Assembly (NCBI RefSeq): GCF_021018895.1
Contig: NC_079364.1
Location: forward strand, 5,604,401 to 5,668,400
Direction: 5' to 3'
DNA: 64,000 nt
Origin: Seriola aureovittata
Taxonomy: Eukaryota > Chordata > Actinopteri > Carangiformes > Carangidae
The first letter of the stretch is position 1. Every line of letters begins with the position of its first letter. The notes beneath the pieces are model-generated. The model saw nothing but the letters and a program-made list of their open reading frames with translations, was not told the origin of the DNA and searched no databases. Made by a program: the position numbers and the translations under genes. Below, in pieces: positions 1 through 12,309 of this stretch.

Positions 1-1540
1 TAAAAACCATGATTGTTCCCAAACCTTGACCAAGTAGATTTTAAATCCTCAACCATCAGAAAACTGTTTTATTATTTGTAAAAGTTTCGAACGGCACAGA
101 GAAATTATGTCAGTATATCAGTGAACGACAGATTTCATTGTTCAGTTTGACTTTCTTCAATCCCGGTCTGTAAAATGTTTTAAAATTCTTTCTTTCTACA
201 ATAATTAGTTAGTTAGTTCATATCTGTGTCATGCCAAACATCTGACGTTGCTATGTTACACAACAAGCACAAGGGGTCACTGAATCCATACAGCATCAAC
301 AGACTGAAAATACAGATTCTCTCAACAAATGATTGTTGAGGTTTTTGTTATAAAAAAAAAAAACTAAAAAAAACTACAGTATTTTCAAATGGCAAATACA
401 GTTCGGTTAAGGTTCGTGAGAAATGTTAGTTATGACACACAAAGAGAAGAAGAACGACGGCATCGATCATTTCAACCGTAGAGCAACATTATTACAGAGC
501 GACAAATACTGGCCTCCTTCCAGAAACACAGACTCACTACAGCCTCAGCTGCCACCTGAACCTCCACAATCTTGCTTTCCACTTCATTACATACAGTGAA
601 GGACACACTGCTTCCTGCACTGGCACTGAATGTTGACAGTAAACATAAATTATAAGGTGCTGAATCATCCTCTATGAACATAATTTGTAGGATCCGAAGC
701 TGGGTCCCTGGAGGATATTCATAATCTTTAGAAAGATAAAAGAAAAAAGCATAAACAGCATCTCTGACATAAATCTGTCGGTGGTTGGAAGCAGGGATTT
801 GATCAGAGTCATTCTTGATCTGACATTTGCATAAACAATGTTTTAGCTGAAATAAAGACAAGACACAAGTTTGCTCAGTCTTTTATGTCCAGAATGATGA
901 GTCCCAGATAATTACCAGGATGTCAAATGAGTCTTTTACAGAATCTTGCAGTCAGCTTTTTTCCCTTATAGTTGTTAACTGCTGAGAAAAGCCATAGACT
1001 CCCCTGAGCATAAGTTATATTTAAACTGAGGTGAAATCCTTTTTTTCATAGGATAAAAATGCCCCTCTTCAAAATGTAATCTCAGCTGAAGAAACATGTA
1101 AAATGTGCTGACGCTCACTTCCTGATCCTGATAATGGAAACTCTTAAAGACTTACCAAGAAGTTCACTTTTCTACTTATGCTTTTAGCTTGTTCTTCCTC
1201 CTGAATGGCTCTCTGACAGGTGTTTCCGCTTTTGATGATCCTGAGAGGTTTCATCACTGACGGAAATCCGCTAACATGGATTGGTCCTCATGTTACCTCA
1301 GAGAGGGGTCAGGTGGGGTAGCAGGTTTGGAGGCCAGGAGGAGAGCTCTGTCAAACTCTTCAGATGTAGGGATGGATGCAACACAGTTAGCCCAGATACA
1401 CTGATCCATTTCTTGGTGCAGAGATTGAACCATTTAAAGTTCAAAAGCATTAGCATCAAAATAAAGTATTCAATTAAAAGCTCATTTTCTAATAATGTGT
1501 ATTATATTATTGGATTATAATGATCAATGCATTAAGGTGT

Positions 1541-1690
1541 ACATCACTTTAAAGCAGCTATTTGTAAGTTTTGCTATTGCTACATAGCCAGCATTAGCAT
1601 GAACAGCTGTTTACTCACCAGTCTTACAGAGAGCTTCAGCCACTGTTGCGTTTACAGTACAAGAGGTTATAACACGTCCTCTGAGCAGCA
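1541..1690 (+). repeat. Interspersed repeat fragment, second copy at 45,497
   Basis: The stretch beginning 'gctatttgtaagttttgc' and continuing through 'agccagcattagcat' and 'aacagctgttta' reappears with few changes at about 45,497-45,560 inside iqgap1 intron 14. The match shows a dispersed repeat of unknown class. The copy here is shorter than the one in the intron. No terminal repeats or coding capacity are visible. Confidence 0.65.
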
Positions 1691-3790
1691 GCTTCTACAG
1701 GGAAGACTGGACGCCACAGTGACTCGGTATTGGAAAGTGATGGTGGACCTCATGTGGCTGAATGGGAGCTAATCTCTGCAGCAGGTGTTGTTGTTGGTTC
1801 TGGAATGAGATGCTCATTAATCATAAATAATCTTGGTTAGGTTCAGGGAAACATTGTGGTTTGGATTTGTATTATTACTTTTTTAAGGCTTGGGGTCCTC
1901 CATCATGGTTACAGTGATAAGTTCTTGGTTATGGTTTGGGAACTGTTGTGATCAAAGTTAAAAGAAACCACTGTTAATGTCGGTAGGAAACTGGAACCAA
2001 ACGTCTCCTGTGTGAAAGTCTGGATTCTCTCACTTGAATGTAAACAAATGTTGTTTCAGGGCGCTCTCTGAAAGGACCGATTGGGTTGTTTTTCTTTGGA
2101 GGACACTATCACTTTTTTTTGGGTGTCCACATACTAAAATATCTAGCTAAGACTCAGTATGTCTTCATTTCAATTAGTCAAATAGCGTTAAATAGCTCAC
2201 TACAAAAACCAGTCCAAGCTGATGAAGTGGTGGCATGACTTACCAGCCATTACACAACTGATCGGACAGTAAGACACTTTCACAATCATCCCTCCTTTTT
2301 TACATAAGTCATCTAACATTAGCTGTGGCATTTATTTTTCTCTTATCTTTTACACTGACAGCTCTAACAAAAAATAAAAAATAATAATAAATGTCTGGTC
2401 AACGAGCTTCCAAAACTAATTAGACTTTCTAAATAATTAATCCTGGAGAGCAGATGTTATTAGAGTTGTTGTAATGACCCACATTTGTCACTGAGGTTTT
2501 CTCTCTTTACCAACGTAATGTCTTTCTGTTTGAAAATCACACTTAGAGTAATGTCTCGGTTAGGGAAATTACTTCAGGCCCAAAGGTCAGTGGTGACCGT
2601 CTTTAATCTCCTGTTGTTCGCTGATAAAGCATCGCTCAGGCCAGACTGTCGCTCCTGGAGCGACATGAGAGCTTCACGAGAAGGAAGGCGCAGGGCAGAG
2701 TGTCCGTACAGCTCTTACGCAACACGTACAGTACTGCAGGTGCAACATCAAATTAACATTTAAATTCAGTGACGCGTGTTACGACTGAAAAGAACTTTTT
2801 ATTATTCAGACAGCAGGAAGTTCTGATCAACACCGCTCTTCATATGAGAAATGCTTTTATAAAATGTCAAGGTTGTGTTCTAAAAAGATAAAAGTATACT
2901 GCCATTTTCTTAAACACATTTGTCACTTTACTTTGCTTTTTACACAATGGCTGTTGTCACATTTACCAGTACATCCTGTGACATTCTGGCATTCATTTTG
3001 ACAATCCAAATTACACAGTGCATTGTGAGAACTTCTTTTCCTGCGGTGTGTTCACTGAAGTTTTTTTTTTTTTTTGTACAGATGTTTCAGAAACTGCAGC
3101 CTCACCACAAGGTCCATTTTAGTAGCTGTTCTGGAGCTTTTGATTATATTACATGGTCTTCATCTGCAGATTGGGTTTGCTCATTTTACATTAAAATAAA
3201 AGCTGAACATCCACAATTCCATGACGACTGTGCCAACTCCATCTGCTGATATAATATGATAATATGATTATTTTCTCAATTTAAAACGGCCTCCTTCTTC
3301 TTCAACTAGTTAACATCATCCGAAATAGTAAAATATGCAGTATATATATATGTAATTAGTGCAGAAAATGTTCAAAGTTAGAATCCACACGTGAGAAAAA
3401 TGAAACATCTTTCCTCACAGTCAGTAATTCTTAAAATCCCAATAATGCTCCAGGCTACAGGAATATTACAGTCTGAAAATAGTTTATCAGAGAATCCAGG
3501 CCTGTATGAACTCATTTTGTTTCCAATTTGCTTCTAAAAGAAAAGGATAAGTTAATTAGAAAGTAGATGCAATTTAGAAAAGTAAATCTATCAGAGATTT
3601 GTAATATTTTGCTGAGCGAGGTGAAAAAGGACGCATTCTGGATCACTTACTTTTTTCTGAATCATAACAGTTTGTGATGTGACATTAAAACTCCTGCAGA
3701 ACAAAAGAGCTAACAGTTGGTTGATACTGTCAGCCAATACTACAGAAGAGCTGGAACTGTGTCTCATTTATTTTAACGAACTGATGTTTG

Positions 3791-3831
3791 TATTATTATT
3801 ATTATTATTATTATTGTTATTATTGTTATTA
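3791..3831. repeat. (ATT)n microsatellite
   Basis: Imperfect ATT/TTA triplet array of about 40 bp, with a few G interruptions. Confidence 0.9.
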
Positions 3832-4155
3832 CAGAAGTGGCCTTAAAGCCAACCACAGGAATAGATGATCAAATGTACTTTTTTTTCCTGATCCTATAAC
3901 TTTGATGAGAAGTCCTTAAAGTGCTCAGAGAAAAACTGGACATCTGCAACAACAACTGGACCCACTCCACGATCAAACGCTTTTGAATTGTTGTCTTCTC
4001 AAAGTAGATGATATCATCAAAAATGATGAAACGGGCAGCATCACCTCACAATACAGTATAATAATTGACTTTCTTTTATCTTTGTGGTCAGATTTTATGC
4101 TCCCATGCAATTTTAGACGCACACATTATGTGAGAAGCTGAGAGAATATAAATCC

Positions 4156-4156
4156 C

Positions 4157-4213
<57 letters not shown>
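4156..4213. repeat. (CAGA)n tetranucleotide microsatellite
   Basis: About 14 uninterrupted units of CAGA/GACA. Such arrays are highly variable in length in fish and would serve as a polymorphic marker. Confidence 0.95.
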
Positions 4214-4215
<2 letters not shown>

Positions 4216-5799
4216 GTCTCCATGTACTACATTATTTGAAAAACAGTCGTGGCTTCACAAGGGGCAAATTACAACAATCAGACTTTAAGGACTGACATGA
4301 AAGAAAAACAGCTTGGCACTAACTGCTGATAACCTGCAGGTTTTATTTCAGCACTAAGTTCACTGAGAGGAGGAACTAATTAGTGACAGGTGACAGTCAA
4401 CCACTGATTACATGATTAGAGGGGAAAACCAGCGGGACCAGAGCCGCCACGCGGCGGCAGCCCGCACAGCTTTCACTGAATGTTTGTAAAGAGACAGCTC
4501 CATCTTCTGGTAGCAACCGCAGAGGCACAGCATGGAGTCCATAAGATCCAATATCTACATCACATTTTGCACAATTAACACAGTTACATTTTATTTGCAT
4601 TGAATTTTGTGTCTTTCTGTGGCTTATTTAAGAAAGCTAATTAACAGTAATTTGCAGATACACCAGTAGACTAACAGCCTGGGATGAAATCCCTTTCATC
4701 AACACAAAAACTGGAACCTTATTTCTGATAGAACACAGAGTGGAAACAGAAGTAAATGTGCCTGCGTCAAATGGTCGTCAAACACTGATATGAAGTTGAT
4801 AAATACACCAATAAGAAGTCAGGTGTCTTTTTGCAGGAATAATTAATCAGAGAGAAATGAAGATGAAGCTGCATTTGGATACAGGCAGGGAACATGTGTT
4901 AAGGAGAAGATAGGCAATTTATCACTATGATATGATACATATTCCCTAAAGTGAAACTAATTTGCAACCATGAGGTTTCACAAAGAAGTTAAGGATGAAT
5001 ATACACAGAAGATTCTGACAAAAGCGTGCTTCAACACATGTGCCTTGAATGTGATAATAGCAGCCAACCAGACAGTTTCCCTGTCAGCAGACCTGCTTAA
5101 AACCCCTCACATGGCTTAGAAATCATTTATTGCCCGAGTGAAACAGAAAGCATTTTGTGCCATGTGCTATTTCAAGGGGCATGGACAGTGGCCTTGAAAA
5201 GGTCGTGTTTTTCCTGAGGCTGTAAAAGGATATTCTCCAAAAACTTGCTCTAAAGACTCAACACAGCCTTACTGCCACCACACAGGTGTCTGCCCGTCTT
5301 GTGCCTGATTAGACTGTGTGTGCTTGTACAAACTGCTTGATTGGCTCCAACCTTCACTTTCTACTTTTGTGGCGCCAGTTAGCTTTGGAAAATGTAAACT
5401 TTCAGCCCTCTTACAGACACGTTTCCAATTTACAAATAATAGACAACGTGTCTGAGGGAGGGGGAGTAGAGAAGTTACTGCCGCAGCTTCTACGGCCTTT
5501 TCCAGTACTTAGAAATAAAGAAACACTTTGGAAACCAGTTAAAAAAAAAAAAAAAAGAAATCTGTGTAGAGGTAAATTTGTATGTGGCTCTCATCCTTGC
5601 ATTTCTAAGACTTTGTTTTGAACACATCACACTTTGATGGATATTTTTTGGCTTTAGATAAGTAGCATGACGCATGAACTTCGGTGAGAAACGGCAGCTA
5701 ACCCAGACGACACAGAGTTAGCTCTGCAGGCAGTGAGGATTGTCCCAAACCATCAGCAGGCAGCAGGGGGCTGCCCTCACTCAGATAACGTTTTGTTTC

Positions 5800-6160
5800 C
5801 TTCAAACAGAGCCAGGCTAGCTGTTTCCCATGTGTCCAGTCTTTATGCTAAGCTAAGACAATCTAATCTCTTCTCATCCGCTGCTGGCTACTCGTAGACA
5901 AGAGATCGGTGATGTTGTTCTTACCTGACTCTTGCCGTGGAGCATAAAAGCCCGTCCCATTAAAATCCAGCTCTCTGACCTGATCACTGGTTGATAATAG
6001 CTCGGCTAAACGTGCACTCTGAGCCAACAGGAAGTTTTCCGGCATTGCAGTGTGTTTGACTGTGTTTGAGAAGTCTGTTCACCTCCATTGCGCCGAGGTG
6101 ATTGGAGTCACATGATCTCAGATCCACAGCAGATAGAGCCAAAGATATCAGCACGACTGG
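5800..6160 (+). mobile_element. Degraded fish interspersed repeat
   Basis: Contains 'agccaggctagctgtttccc' followed by 'ccagtctttatgctaagcta', which I recognise from memory as part of a very common non-autonomous repeat of spiny-rayed fishes. The characteristic far end of the same repeat (ctgactctc..., then 'catttcccaaaatgtt') occurs separately at 42,293-42,360 in iqgap1 intron 7. The copy here is diverged and its boundaries are approximate. Confidence 0.55.
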
Positions 6161-9100
6161 ATTAAGTGGAAATACAGTCTTTTTGTAATTTGAGTGAAGT
6201 GCCCATTTAAAGATGAACTGTTAACCTCCTGATCCCTCTGCAGTGAGTCCAGACAGCCATGTCTGTTCTGTCTGTTACCGGAGAATCTCTTTAACACCGG
6301 GCCCATACCGTGCTGTGTTTTCTTTCCTGCAGCTTTTCGGCATCTCCATAAAAAATATTCGCAGTCTGAGCAGTGCTCTTTGGAGTAATTCATTCTTCAT
6401 TCTTGTCCACAGCTCTGATGTTGTGTGCGTCCATCCATAAACACACGGACAAAAAGTGTTCGGAAACATCCACATATGAAAATGAAGGTTAGATGCCTTG
6501 AGTTATATTTGAATTACATCTCAGTCTAATGGATTTCCATTTATGCCACTATGTTAGCTCAGTACTACAATACCATTCATATTGAAAATACAGAAGCAAA
6601 TTACATATTTTGCCCAGAGATACACATGATTGATCCTTTTCATAAGCTTTTCTAGCTCACACAATCTGAATGGAATTGCTGTCAGTTTCACAGAAAGTCT
6701 GAGGCTTTAATATGAATTATAGGTGCAGAAAGACACTTCACCTCATTCTTATATTTAGCTGAAGAAATTCTGATAAAGTGAAGTGGCTGATATTTTATGT
6801 TATATTTAAAAAAAGAAAAATTATACACACTCAGTGTATTTTTACATCTGAGCAGAAACACACCACAGCATCCTCCATGGAACCAAGGGCATAATTTCCA
6901 CTCAGCATGGGGGTTATAAGCAGCTGTTCTCCTCTTAAAACATACTTTTATAGGAGAACTAGAATTGTCTCCATTGCTTTTATCTTGTGTTTTATTCTAG
7001 TGCAGTTAATGTATTTTGTTATGTATAAATTTGCTACCTTTTATAAAGCACTTAATGTCTGTCTGTTCCAAAGTGCTTTAAAGACTATTCTTACACCAAT
7101 TTGTGCACATTATTTTTAAACCTGACATTTCTCAGAGCTGTTAACGTGACTGCCTCCTACTCTGCAGGTTTTTTTAGGTAAAAGAAATTTTAATTCATGT
7201 GTGTTTATTCTTACAGGTGACATTATTCTTACATGTTATAATATGCTCCAAAAAGATGCAATAATTAAAAAGCAGTCAAACATTATCAAACGTTAAGGTC
7301 TCAATGAAACTAAGTGTGTTTCTAATGACATAATGCAGCTTTTTATGTAACATTTACAGCTGTGCTGTTGGACTGTTGTTTTTATAGACTGTGTTATGTG
7401 TTATGAATGTGTTATGTCCTGGGTTGTCCTGGCTCAAGTGTTGTCTACATTACATGTAAACATTCATTACCATCTGCCTGTATGACTCGTACATTAACTC
7501 TACCGTTACCCCATGAAACGAGGCCCACAGCATTGACCTGCCGCTTCCACTGAGGACACATCTAATAGTTTTCTGTCTCGCTCAGTGCTGTGATAGAAAT
7601 GTGTCGAGTAAAGTAATTAGTTTGTTGTACTTAGCCAGTGGTGCAGCGCTAATCCCGTCACAACATTAGCAAAAGCAGAAGCTTATCACACTGTATGGTA
7701 ATTGGCGTCTCAGTGTAATTAAATGATGCCATACACTGGGCATTATATGGGATCCTACAGGGAGTGTCACTGTTGTGAAACGACATAATCACATCTTGCA
7801 TTTCAGCTTAAATGTTTCAGTCACAGGTGAAAATGAGTTAGTTCTCTATGTCAAACATCAACACATCAAGACGTATTCATATGAGCCAAGAACATTGTTT
7901 CATCCTGATCATGTTTATTGTACCTGAGGCTTTCTGTGTAGTGAAGTCAGACCTGAGGGCAGCAGCAGGGAGCATCAGTCATCATAAGGGTTAAAGGTTA
8001 ACAGCCGACCATCTGGACATCACCTCTGGGCGGTCACAAAATGACTCTGTCTATCTGTCCGTGTCTGTTGGTCCTCACATTGAAGAGGTTATAAATGCAG
8101 CGATGTGCCAGTAATTGCTCCACACATCTCTTCATCCCGTGGGAAACATCAAAATGTGCTGTCTGTCTGGAAAAGTGTAACAAAGGAAATCAATACCAAC
8201 CTCCTGGACTGCATGAATGCAAGAAAACAATGAGCAATTTTCACACTCACTGTAACATCTGTGAGAAACATTTCTTTAAATTCAAATGTGATACCATAAA
8301 CACGTACTGTACGGTTGATGATGCAAACTTCTTATTCTTCATGTAGTCTACTAATTTAATATCACCTATTTACACATGGCAGTAATAATTTGAAGAGTTT
8401 GGTACGTTTTCCTTGCAGCTAGATCACATTCCCCTGGGTGTAGACGGGACACAACAGCCTCCTGTCTCAGCTGCCTGAACAGAGCCAGGTCCACTCTGTG
8501 TGACGGCTCTTTGTACAAACACAGGAGCTCATTGTGACTTCCAGCCGCCCGGCGCCGGCGCAGAGAGAGCTCAGGTGAGCCACAGTGTGAAGTCAAAAGA
8601 CTGAACATTAACAGGAGAGAGTCCACTGCCAGAGCTTTGGGCAGATACATTTAAATGGTAAATAAATAGAGACTTCACTTGGTTTCTGAGCACAGCAGCA
8701 GAATCAATACAGCTGAGCTCACAATAGTGTTGGAAAATTGCAGAGGCGGAGATTTAAGGCAAAAAATGGGTTATATACTGTAGGTGTATGGATATTGATG
8801 TTTCTAACAAAAGAGCTGAAATATGGGAAAAGATTTGTTCCAGAATGAAAGTTTAAAATTTCACTTCTTACTTTACAGTGAAACTGGAGAAACGAAAAAA
8901 AACACATTCTTCCTCTTGAGGAAATGAATAAAAGCGATAAAATGCAGCATTTATCATTTTGAAACGCTTCTGCTGATACAGCCTCACATGGTCCTAATCT
9001 GTAGCTCATGGTGACCAATGTCAGCAAACTTCACATAGACGTGGAACTGAGTCAGTTTCCTGACTTCACAACGCTTCACTTCTGATACACAATGATTTAG

Positions 9101-9359
9101 CATTTATTATTATTATTGTGTCATTCGCACTTTAACATTCACTTTAACCAATGAAAGATGTAATGCAATATTACATACATTATTAACACTGATTCAGTTG
9201 GCTTAGCACATGTTTTATATATTATTATATCACACAGAGTTTATACTCTAATACTTAAATATGGTTTTTAGTCATTAATCACTTTATTTTATTCTTATTT
9301 CATTGTATCTATGTTGTGAATTGTAATTTATTCTGTTTCACTTTGAACTGCACTAACCA

Positions 9360-9402
9360 GTATGGAAAGTGCTATACAAATAAAGTTTGATTGATTGATT
9401 GC
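9360..9402 (+). mobile_element. Possible retroposon 3' tail
   Basis: 'gaaagtgctatacaaataaa' followed by gtttgattgattgattg resembles the 3' end of fish LINE/SINE copies, where a conserved tail gives way to a short tandem repeat (here TTGA). Upstream sequence is too diverged to assign a family, so this may be only the last part of a 5'-truncated insertion. Confidence 0.45.
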
Positions 9403-11542
9403 TTGTATATACTGTATTTATTAGGCCTTTATTATATTAGTTTTTTTATACATATTTTATAAATTACCAGTTTAATTATAACATTTTCTCCGTAAATTGA
9501 AATGCAACAAATACTTGAACCTGCAGTTAATTAAAGTAAATATCAGAGTACAAATGAATATATTTGCCATTACACATCACAATGTATTTATTATTTTATT
9601 TGTATTGCTTTAATATAATCTAAGCATTACCAGCAACAGGAAAGGTGTCATATATATAGAAAATGTCCATCGGTGCATGAAATTCGATCACTTTATTGAA
9701 TATGCACTCTGCTGTCTCCTCTGCAAAAAAATCGAGTCAAGCAGAATTCAACAATGAAGACACTTTTCATTCAGTCTATTGACTTGTTTTTATTAGAGCC
9801 TAAATTGCTTCGGGCAATGAACGAGGGAAACATCACACTGCTGTTTGTCTCCTATCTCTTCCCCAAAGACAAAAGGAGCCAAAGGACCTTTAAATGAGCC
9901 CTTCAGTCTTTTATGGTCCTGCGGATTAAGACTCCAGGGACAAATGAAAAGCTTGTATCTGTTGGCTGCAGGCCACATGTGGTGGCGAGCCGGATCTGCT
10001 CTGCGTTTCAGCAATGTTTTTAATTTTTAATTTATTTATTATTATTATTTGGAATAAGCGTGGCTTTTGTCTCAGCTGAATGCTTTGCTTTCATCTGTCA
10101 CAGTTTGTGGTGAAATACAACGAAGCAGACTGTGAATGAACCACATTTATTACAAGCTGTGGATGAATGCGTGCAGCGGTGGGGAGCTCAGACTCTGGAA
10201 GAGGCAGGAGTAAACTTTAAGAAAGGTCAGTTTCTAAAAGAGTTTGGAGAATAAATCAAGCTCAGTTTGCTGAAGCGCAAAAAACAGCTCCATGCAACAG
10301 TGTGGCTTTGAATGCACCTCCAGAAATGTTGAGCTTTCATGCTGGCTACAGTGCTTGTTACTTGCCTTTTTAAAAGGTTAATTCACACTAAGCATGTTTC
10401 ACCTGGCTCCACCCCAGGAAATGATGACCCAGTTAAAAGTAAAAAAACAAAACCCCTGCTATGACATCAGTGTGGTGCTGCAGCCGGTTTTTGTCTCAGG
10501 ACTGATTTCATCTTGTGGATTTGAAAAGAAGTCAAATTAAAGTCACTGCAGGAGTTTATGTGCTGTTTGTGCAGCCTGCTTTCATTTCTGACCTCCCAAA
10601 TCTAAAAACTAATTGGAAAATGACATCAAACTGTTCTGAAATAAAAGCTCCCCCAATCAGTATTTTTTCATATTAATCAAATGTGTGAAGTAAAAACCAC
10701 AGAGAATTGTCAACAGGGCTGCAGCTCTGTGCAGCTTTTTACCCTCTTTTAGCTCGTTGTTTTGGTTCTATATCACTCAGCAAACAATCTCTGATAAACC
10801 CACTGTCCACGACCTGCCCAGCACCAATTAGAAAACATCCCCAGTTAGAGAGAAGCTGGTGAACATAGTGGAGCGTTTAGCAGCTGAAGAGCCAGATATT
10901 TCCCTCAGGAGCTGGTGGAGAGCAAACACAGAGCTAAAAGAGAGAGAATAAGGAGCCTCTGGTTTCATGAAATGAGATGATGAAAGCATTCATGTGACCT
11001 TAAATGCTCCGTACGCTGATGTGCGGTAAACCATGTATGTCAGAACTGGACAGCTTCTACATCAGTGAAGATACGGGATGTCAGAGCAACACTTTCCTGG
11101 CTGGTTGTAGAAACTCTGAATAAATTGTTTGTGTCCTCATATAAAACACAAAAGACCAAAGCAGAAGAGGTTCATAGGCCTGCGACATGAAGTTATCGTG
11201 TACGTGACAGCTGCTCTTCAGTGGCCACACTAATCTGAAACCACACAGCCGAATTGTTTGAAGAACAAAAGCCCTTACTGCTGCTTGACAGACGTGTGCG
11301 GGAGGACGATCGAACGCCTGCCGCTCTTGAAAAGCTATCATTTGCATTGTGCTGTGTTTCCAGCTGAGCACACTTCCTGTATACTGTCATGGGCCCAATA
11401 CAAACAAACATTAGGCAAACAACCTCTGCAAAACAGGTAATGTGAAGATGCATGAAGTCAAAGCAAACACCTTTCATTTCGAATGTGACGATACAGTTTT
11501 TATTTGTGAACACAAAATGACTTTTAAAGATTTTTTCCAACT

Positions 11543-11968
11543 ATCTCAGTGTAGTTTTACATCTTGAATATTCTCTCTGGAGCTGCAGCAACAAGGTCGG
11601 TGAGCCAATCAGAAGAGAGGAGTCTCCGAGCCTCTCTTCTGATTGGTTGACTGTTTTCTGAGTGATCAAATAAAAATATAGTAGATTTCAGGTAAACACT
11701 CAGAGAAACCAAATCCTGCAAGGTTGGATGGTGGGTCCAGGTGGGCGGGGCTTGGGGCTTGGAAGAGGGCGGTGCTTTGTTGTGACATCATGAAGTTACA
11801 GAAGTCCTGACGGCTGGTTTTAAGGCTCAGTTTCTGAATACAAGCTGTGTGCATTTCTCTGTGGACTGAGAGCTTTGATTCTTTCACAGTATTAATATAG
11901 AAACTAGACCTGCTTTATAATCAAACTACACATGGACATCTACCTTTTTACAATATGGGACCTTTAAA
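11543..11968 (+). mobile_element. MITE-like element, copy A of four
   Basis: First of four related elements, with the others at 25,709, 47,444 and 57,875. Shared blocks include 'ctcagtgtagttttacatc', 'gtcggtgagccaatcag', 'ttaaggctcagtttctgaa', 'cagtattaatatagaa' and the terminal 'caatatgggacctttaa'. This copy lacks the 5' terminal inverted repeat seen in copies B and C. It contains a perfect 16-bp inverted repeat, CCAATCAGAAGAGAGG at 11,605-11,620 against its complement at 11,631-11,646. No transposase is encoded, so it is non-autonomous. It lies just beyond the 3' end of the cart gene. Confidence 0.75.
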
Positions 11969-12082
11969 ACTCCTATCATATAATTTAACACCAATTACAA
12001 CAACATGGACCAAGGAATCTTATGTAACTATGAGTAAAGTTTGAATAAATACAATAACAAAAAAGATTTGTTGACAAATATG

Positions 12083-12088
12083 TTTATT
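12083..12088 (-). terminator. cart: cart poly(A) signal
   Basis: AATAAA on the minus strand, about 220 nt downstream of the cart stop codon. It is the first canonical hexamer after the stop, so the transcript probably ends near 12,060-12,070. Confidence 0.65.
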
Positions 12089-12309
12089 GTACATGAAACA
12101 TTCACATGCTACAGTAGAACATCAACACGGTCAGTGATACAAAATCCATGCGTATACTCAGGCAACAACAGCAATGCATGACAGATGTAAACGATGATAT
12201 TAGAGACTGACAGCAGGATGCGAGTCGAGGCTCGTGCGCAGCCAAGAGGTGGAGGAGGTTGTGGTCCTGAAAAAGTGATGCTGTGAAAAAGAAAAAAGTC
12301 CCGTGCTTT

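Larger units (their letters stand above)
1..12060. other. Gene-poor AT-rich region beyond the cart 3' end
   Basis: About 12 kb with no convincing coding exon. It is AT-rich, with scattered stops in all frames and no cluster of open frames flanked by splice sites. What can be named are repeat pieces near 1,541-1,690, 3,791-3,831, 4,156-4,213, 5,800-6,160, 9,360-9,402 and 11,543-11,968, listed separately. One minus-strand open frame at 472-861 has a good splice acceptor and is discussed as a finding, but it is not called a gene. The rest shows nothing I can interpret. Confidence 0.6.

Noticed and set aside
4156..4213. Short regular repeats as a possible CRISPR-like array
   Set aside because: It is a simple tetranucleotide microsatellite with no spacers, in an animal genome.
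8095..8346. Cysteine-rich 83-residue open frame
   Set aside because: It looks toxin- or zinc-finger-like at first glance, but the cysteine spacing fits no family I know. There is no signal peptide, and the region is AT-rich intergenic sequence. Most likely chance.
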